7,419 nucleotides of DNA, from the NCBI RefSeq assembly GCF_046541315.1, contig NZ_JBKHDN010000145.1, forward strand, positions 1 through 7,419, written 5' to 3'. The first letter of the stretch is position 1, and the number at the start of each line of letters is the position of its first letter. The notes under the pieces were generated by a model. The model was not told the DNA's origin, did not search any database, and worked only from the letters and a program-made list of their open reading frames with translations. The translations under genes and the position numbers were made by a program. Shown piece after piece: positions 5,888 through 7,419 of the stretch. Origin of the DNA: Lamprobacter sp046541315 (lineage in GTDB: Bacteria > Pseudomonadota > Gammaproteobacteria > Chromatiales > Chromatiaceae).

Positions 5888-5929
5888 AACGCATCGAGGC
5901 CGCTTTCGAGCGGCCTCGATGCGTTTTGG
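5888..5929 (+). terminator. Intrinsic terminator of the small orphan gene
   Basis: AACGCATCGAGGCCGCT (5888-5904) and its perfect complement (5909-5925) form a 17-base-pair stem closed by the very stable TTCG tetraloop and followed by TTTT (5924-5927, partly within the stem). The T run lies only on the plus-strand side, so it mainly serves the small gene. On the minus strand the same stem would follow serB but lacks a T run. Confidence 0.9.
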
Positions 5930-5989
5930 CTTTCAATCAGAAAATGGTCGAAAGGGCGCGGGGTCCAGGATAGGAAATCAAGGAACTGT

Positions 5990-7231
5990 TCAGTGTTCCC
6001 TTCCCAACGCCTCCAAATCCTGGTCGCGCATGCCGATCAGGTAGAGGATGCCGTCGAGGCCGACGGTGGCGATCGAGTGGCGGGCCTGCTCCTTGACCAG
6101 CGGTTTGGCGTGGAAGGCGATGCCGAGGCCGGCGATCGAGAGCATCGGCAGATCGTTGGCGCCGTCGCCGACGGCGATCACCTGTTCCAGCCGGATGCCT
6201 TCGCGCGTGGCGATCTCGCGCAGCAGCTCGGCCTTGCGCTGGCCGTCGACGATGCGGCCGGTGACGCGGCCGGTCAGGCGACCGTTGTCGAACTCGAGCC
6301 GGTTGGCGTGCACGTCGTCGATCCCGAACCGGCGCTGCAGATGCGCGGCAAAGTAGTCGAAACCGCCGGAGAGGATGGCGACCCGGTAGCCGAGCTGTTT
6401 CAAGGCGCCGATCAGCCGTTCGGCGCCGTCGGTGATCGGCAGGCGCTCGGCGATCCCGGCGAGTACCGCTTCATCGAGGCCCTCCAACAGCGCCATGCGT
6501 TGACGGAAGCTGTCGCTGAAGTCGATCTCGCCCTGCATCGCGCGCTCGGTGATCTCGGCGACCTGGGGACCGACGCCAGCGGCGGCGGCGAGTTCGTCGA
6601 TGACCTCGGTCTGGATCAGGGTCGAGTCCATGTCGAAGCAGACCAGGCGGCGGTTGCGGCGGAAGATGTCGTCTTCCTGGATGGCGATATCCACGTCGAG
6701 CCGGCTGCCGAGTTCCAGGAAGCTCGCGTGCAGGGCGCCGACATCGGCGACGCCGCCCTTGAGCCAGAGCTGGACGCAGGCCGGGCGGCTTGATCCAGGC
6801 GGGCTGGCGCTGGCACGACGCGAGATGCGCCCCGAGAGGCGCGAGATCTGCTCGATGTTGAGCCGATGCCGGGTGACGACGGCGGCGACTTGGGCGATCT
6901 GCGCCGCGCTGATCTCGCGCCCGAGCAGGGTCAGGATATGGCGCGCCTGCCCCTGTTCGGCGACCCAGTCCTCGTAGGCGGCGGCGGCGACCGGGGTGAA
7001 GCGGACCGCAAGCCCAAGCTCATGGGCGGCGAAGAGCAATTCCTTGAAGACCGGACAGCTGGCCGGCTCGTCGGGCAGCTCGACCAGCATGCCGAGGGCC
7101 AGGGTGTCGTGGATCACCGATTGGCCGATGTCGAGCACCGCCACCGCATAGCGGGCCAGCACCTGGGTCAGGGCCATGGTGATACCGGGCCGGTCGGGGC
7201 CGGAGATGTCGATCTGGACGATCTCGCGCAT
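5990..7231 (-). CDS. serB: Phosphoserine phosphatase SerB with two N-terminal ACT-like domains
   Basis: Hydrolyses O-phospho-L-serine to serine and phosphate, the last step of serine synthesis, in the cytoplasm; it belongs to the HAD superfamily and needs Mg2+. The 413 residues show two N-terminal ACT-like regions (about 1-80, beginning IVQIDISGPDRPGIT, and about 97-185), which in this family may bind serine and regulate. The HAD core follows: motif I CFDMDST with nucleophile Asp200 and acid/base Asp202; motif II SGG (288-290); motif III Lys333 in GQRKAELL; motif IV VGDGANDLPML (354-364). The active site looks intact. A Ser/Pro/Arg-rich loop (about 135-150) interrupts the second ACT region. 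The double-ACT form is common in Pseudomonas-like bacteria; E. coli SerB is shorter (322). The ATG at 7231 is the first start after an in-frame TAA; its ribosome binding site is poor. No T-run terminator follows it; it converges on the small orphan gene. Confidence 0.96.
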   Translation of the reverse strand: MREIVQIDISGPDRPGITMALTQVLARYAVAVLDIGQSVIHDTLALGMLVELPDEPASCPVFKELLFAAHELGLAVRFTPVAAAAYEDWVAEQGQARHILTLLGREISAAQIAQVAAVVTRHRLNIEQISRLSGRISRRASASPPGSSRPACVQLWLKGGVADVGALHASFLELGSRLDVDIAIQEDDIFRRNRRLVCFDMDSTLIQTEVIDELAAAAGVGPQVAEITERAMQGEIDFSDSFRQRMALLEGLDEAVLAGIAERLPITDGAERLIGALKQLGYRVAILSGGFDYFAAHLQRRFGIDDVHANRLEFDNGRLTGRVTGRIVDGQRKAELLREIATREGIRLEQVIAVGDGANDLPMLSIAGLGIAFHAKPLVKEQARHSIATVGLDGILYLIGMRDQDLEALGREH

Positions 7232-7280
7232 CGGGGTCAGCCATTAGGTAGGAGGGCAAGCGTTCGGTCTCGGGCCGCCG

Positions 7281-7419
7281 TTATCGCCATTCGCCTTGCC
7301 TGGCGGAGACGACGATCTCGTCCACGCTGGGCGTTTGGGCGCGGGTGGTCCCGATCGGGGCGAGCGGCCATGGGTGCGGCATCAGGCAGGTGTGGAACCT
7401 GCGGCGGGTGCTGGCTCGG
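7281..7419 (-). CDS. Possible C-terminal end of an unknown gene upstream of serB (cut by right edge)
   Basis: On the minus strand one frame stays open from the right edge to a TAA at 7283..7281, giving about 45 residues that end in TPSVDEIVVSARQGEWR. The composition (mixed hydrophobic, acidic and polar, with few Arg runs at the end) looks more like protein than the other frames here. The stop lies 49 bases before serB on the same strand, which would fit an operon. No family is recognised, and in GC-rich DNA open frames of this size occur by chance: the plus strand is also open here. Low confidence. Confidence 0.35.
   Translation of the reverse strand, partial: RASTRRRFHTCLMPHPWPLAPIGTTRAQTPSVDEIVVSARQGEWR

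Noticed and set aside
5792..6793. Plus-strand open frame of 333 codons opposite serB
   Set aside because: It lies antisense to serB, whose motifs are complete. Its protein is a low-complexity Asp/Gly/Val/Ala mix typical of the opposite strand of a GC-rich gene, and it runs through the terminator at 5888-5927.
7232..7259. ATG at 7244 upstream of serB, with the minus-strand frame that runs into serB
   Set aside because: It is out of frame with serB, and its product is an Arg/Pro/His-rich string. The serB frame itself has a TAA at 7246..7244, so the 7231 ATG is the first possible ATG start.

Overview
The window is a GC-rich stretch of bacterial chromosome with tightly packed genes. The protein types suggest a gammaproteobacterium: a MetA of the long subclass, a double-ACT SerB, and an MCE transporter whose permease carries a fused STAS domain. 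Codon use and overall look would fit the Chromatiales (purple sulfur bacteria and relatives), but that placement is an impression from memory, not a search result. No rRNA, tRNA, CRISPR array, insertion sequence or phage gene is visible.

Region 1 (1-3044, minus strand) is an MCE-type ABC lipid transporter operon read right to left: a STAS-MlaE fusion permease (1803-3044), an MlaF-like ATPase (1045-1806) and an MlaD-like MCE protein (11-1048). Both junctions are 4-base ATGA overlaps, so translation is probably coupled. A further gene may begin at base 9 and run off the left edge. In this kind of operon that gene is often a PqiC-like outer-membrane lipoprotein. Together they should move phospholipid or other lipid between the inner and outer membranes.

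Region 2 (3045-5241, plus strand) starts in a 197-base divergent control region. It holds a 300-residue P-loop NTPase of unknown function, probably started at a TTG with a good ribosome binding site, then 23 bases later metA, homoserine O-succinyltransferase, behind a very strong ribosome binding site. They look like one transcription unit, which gives the unknown NTPase a possible link to methionine or sulfur metabolism.

Region 3 (5242-5927) is an AT-richer 327-base intergenic stretch with a good sigma-70-like promoter, small inverted repeats and a leader of about 130 bases. It precedes an 85-residue orphan protein that ends in a textbook intrinsic terminator.

Region 4 (5990-7419, minus strand) holds serB, phosphoserine phosphatase, converging on region 3. 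Upstream of it lies what may be the C-terminal end of another minus-strand gene cut by the right edge.

I see no complete new defence or mobile system here. The parts most worth following are the P-loop protein paired with metA, the unusual residue at the acyl-specificity position of this MetA, and the small orphan gene with its structured leader.
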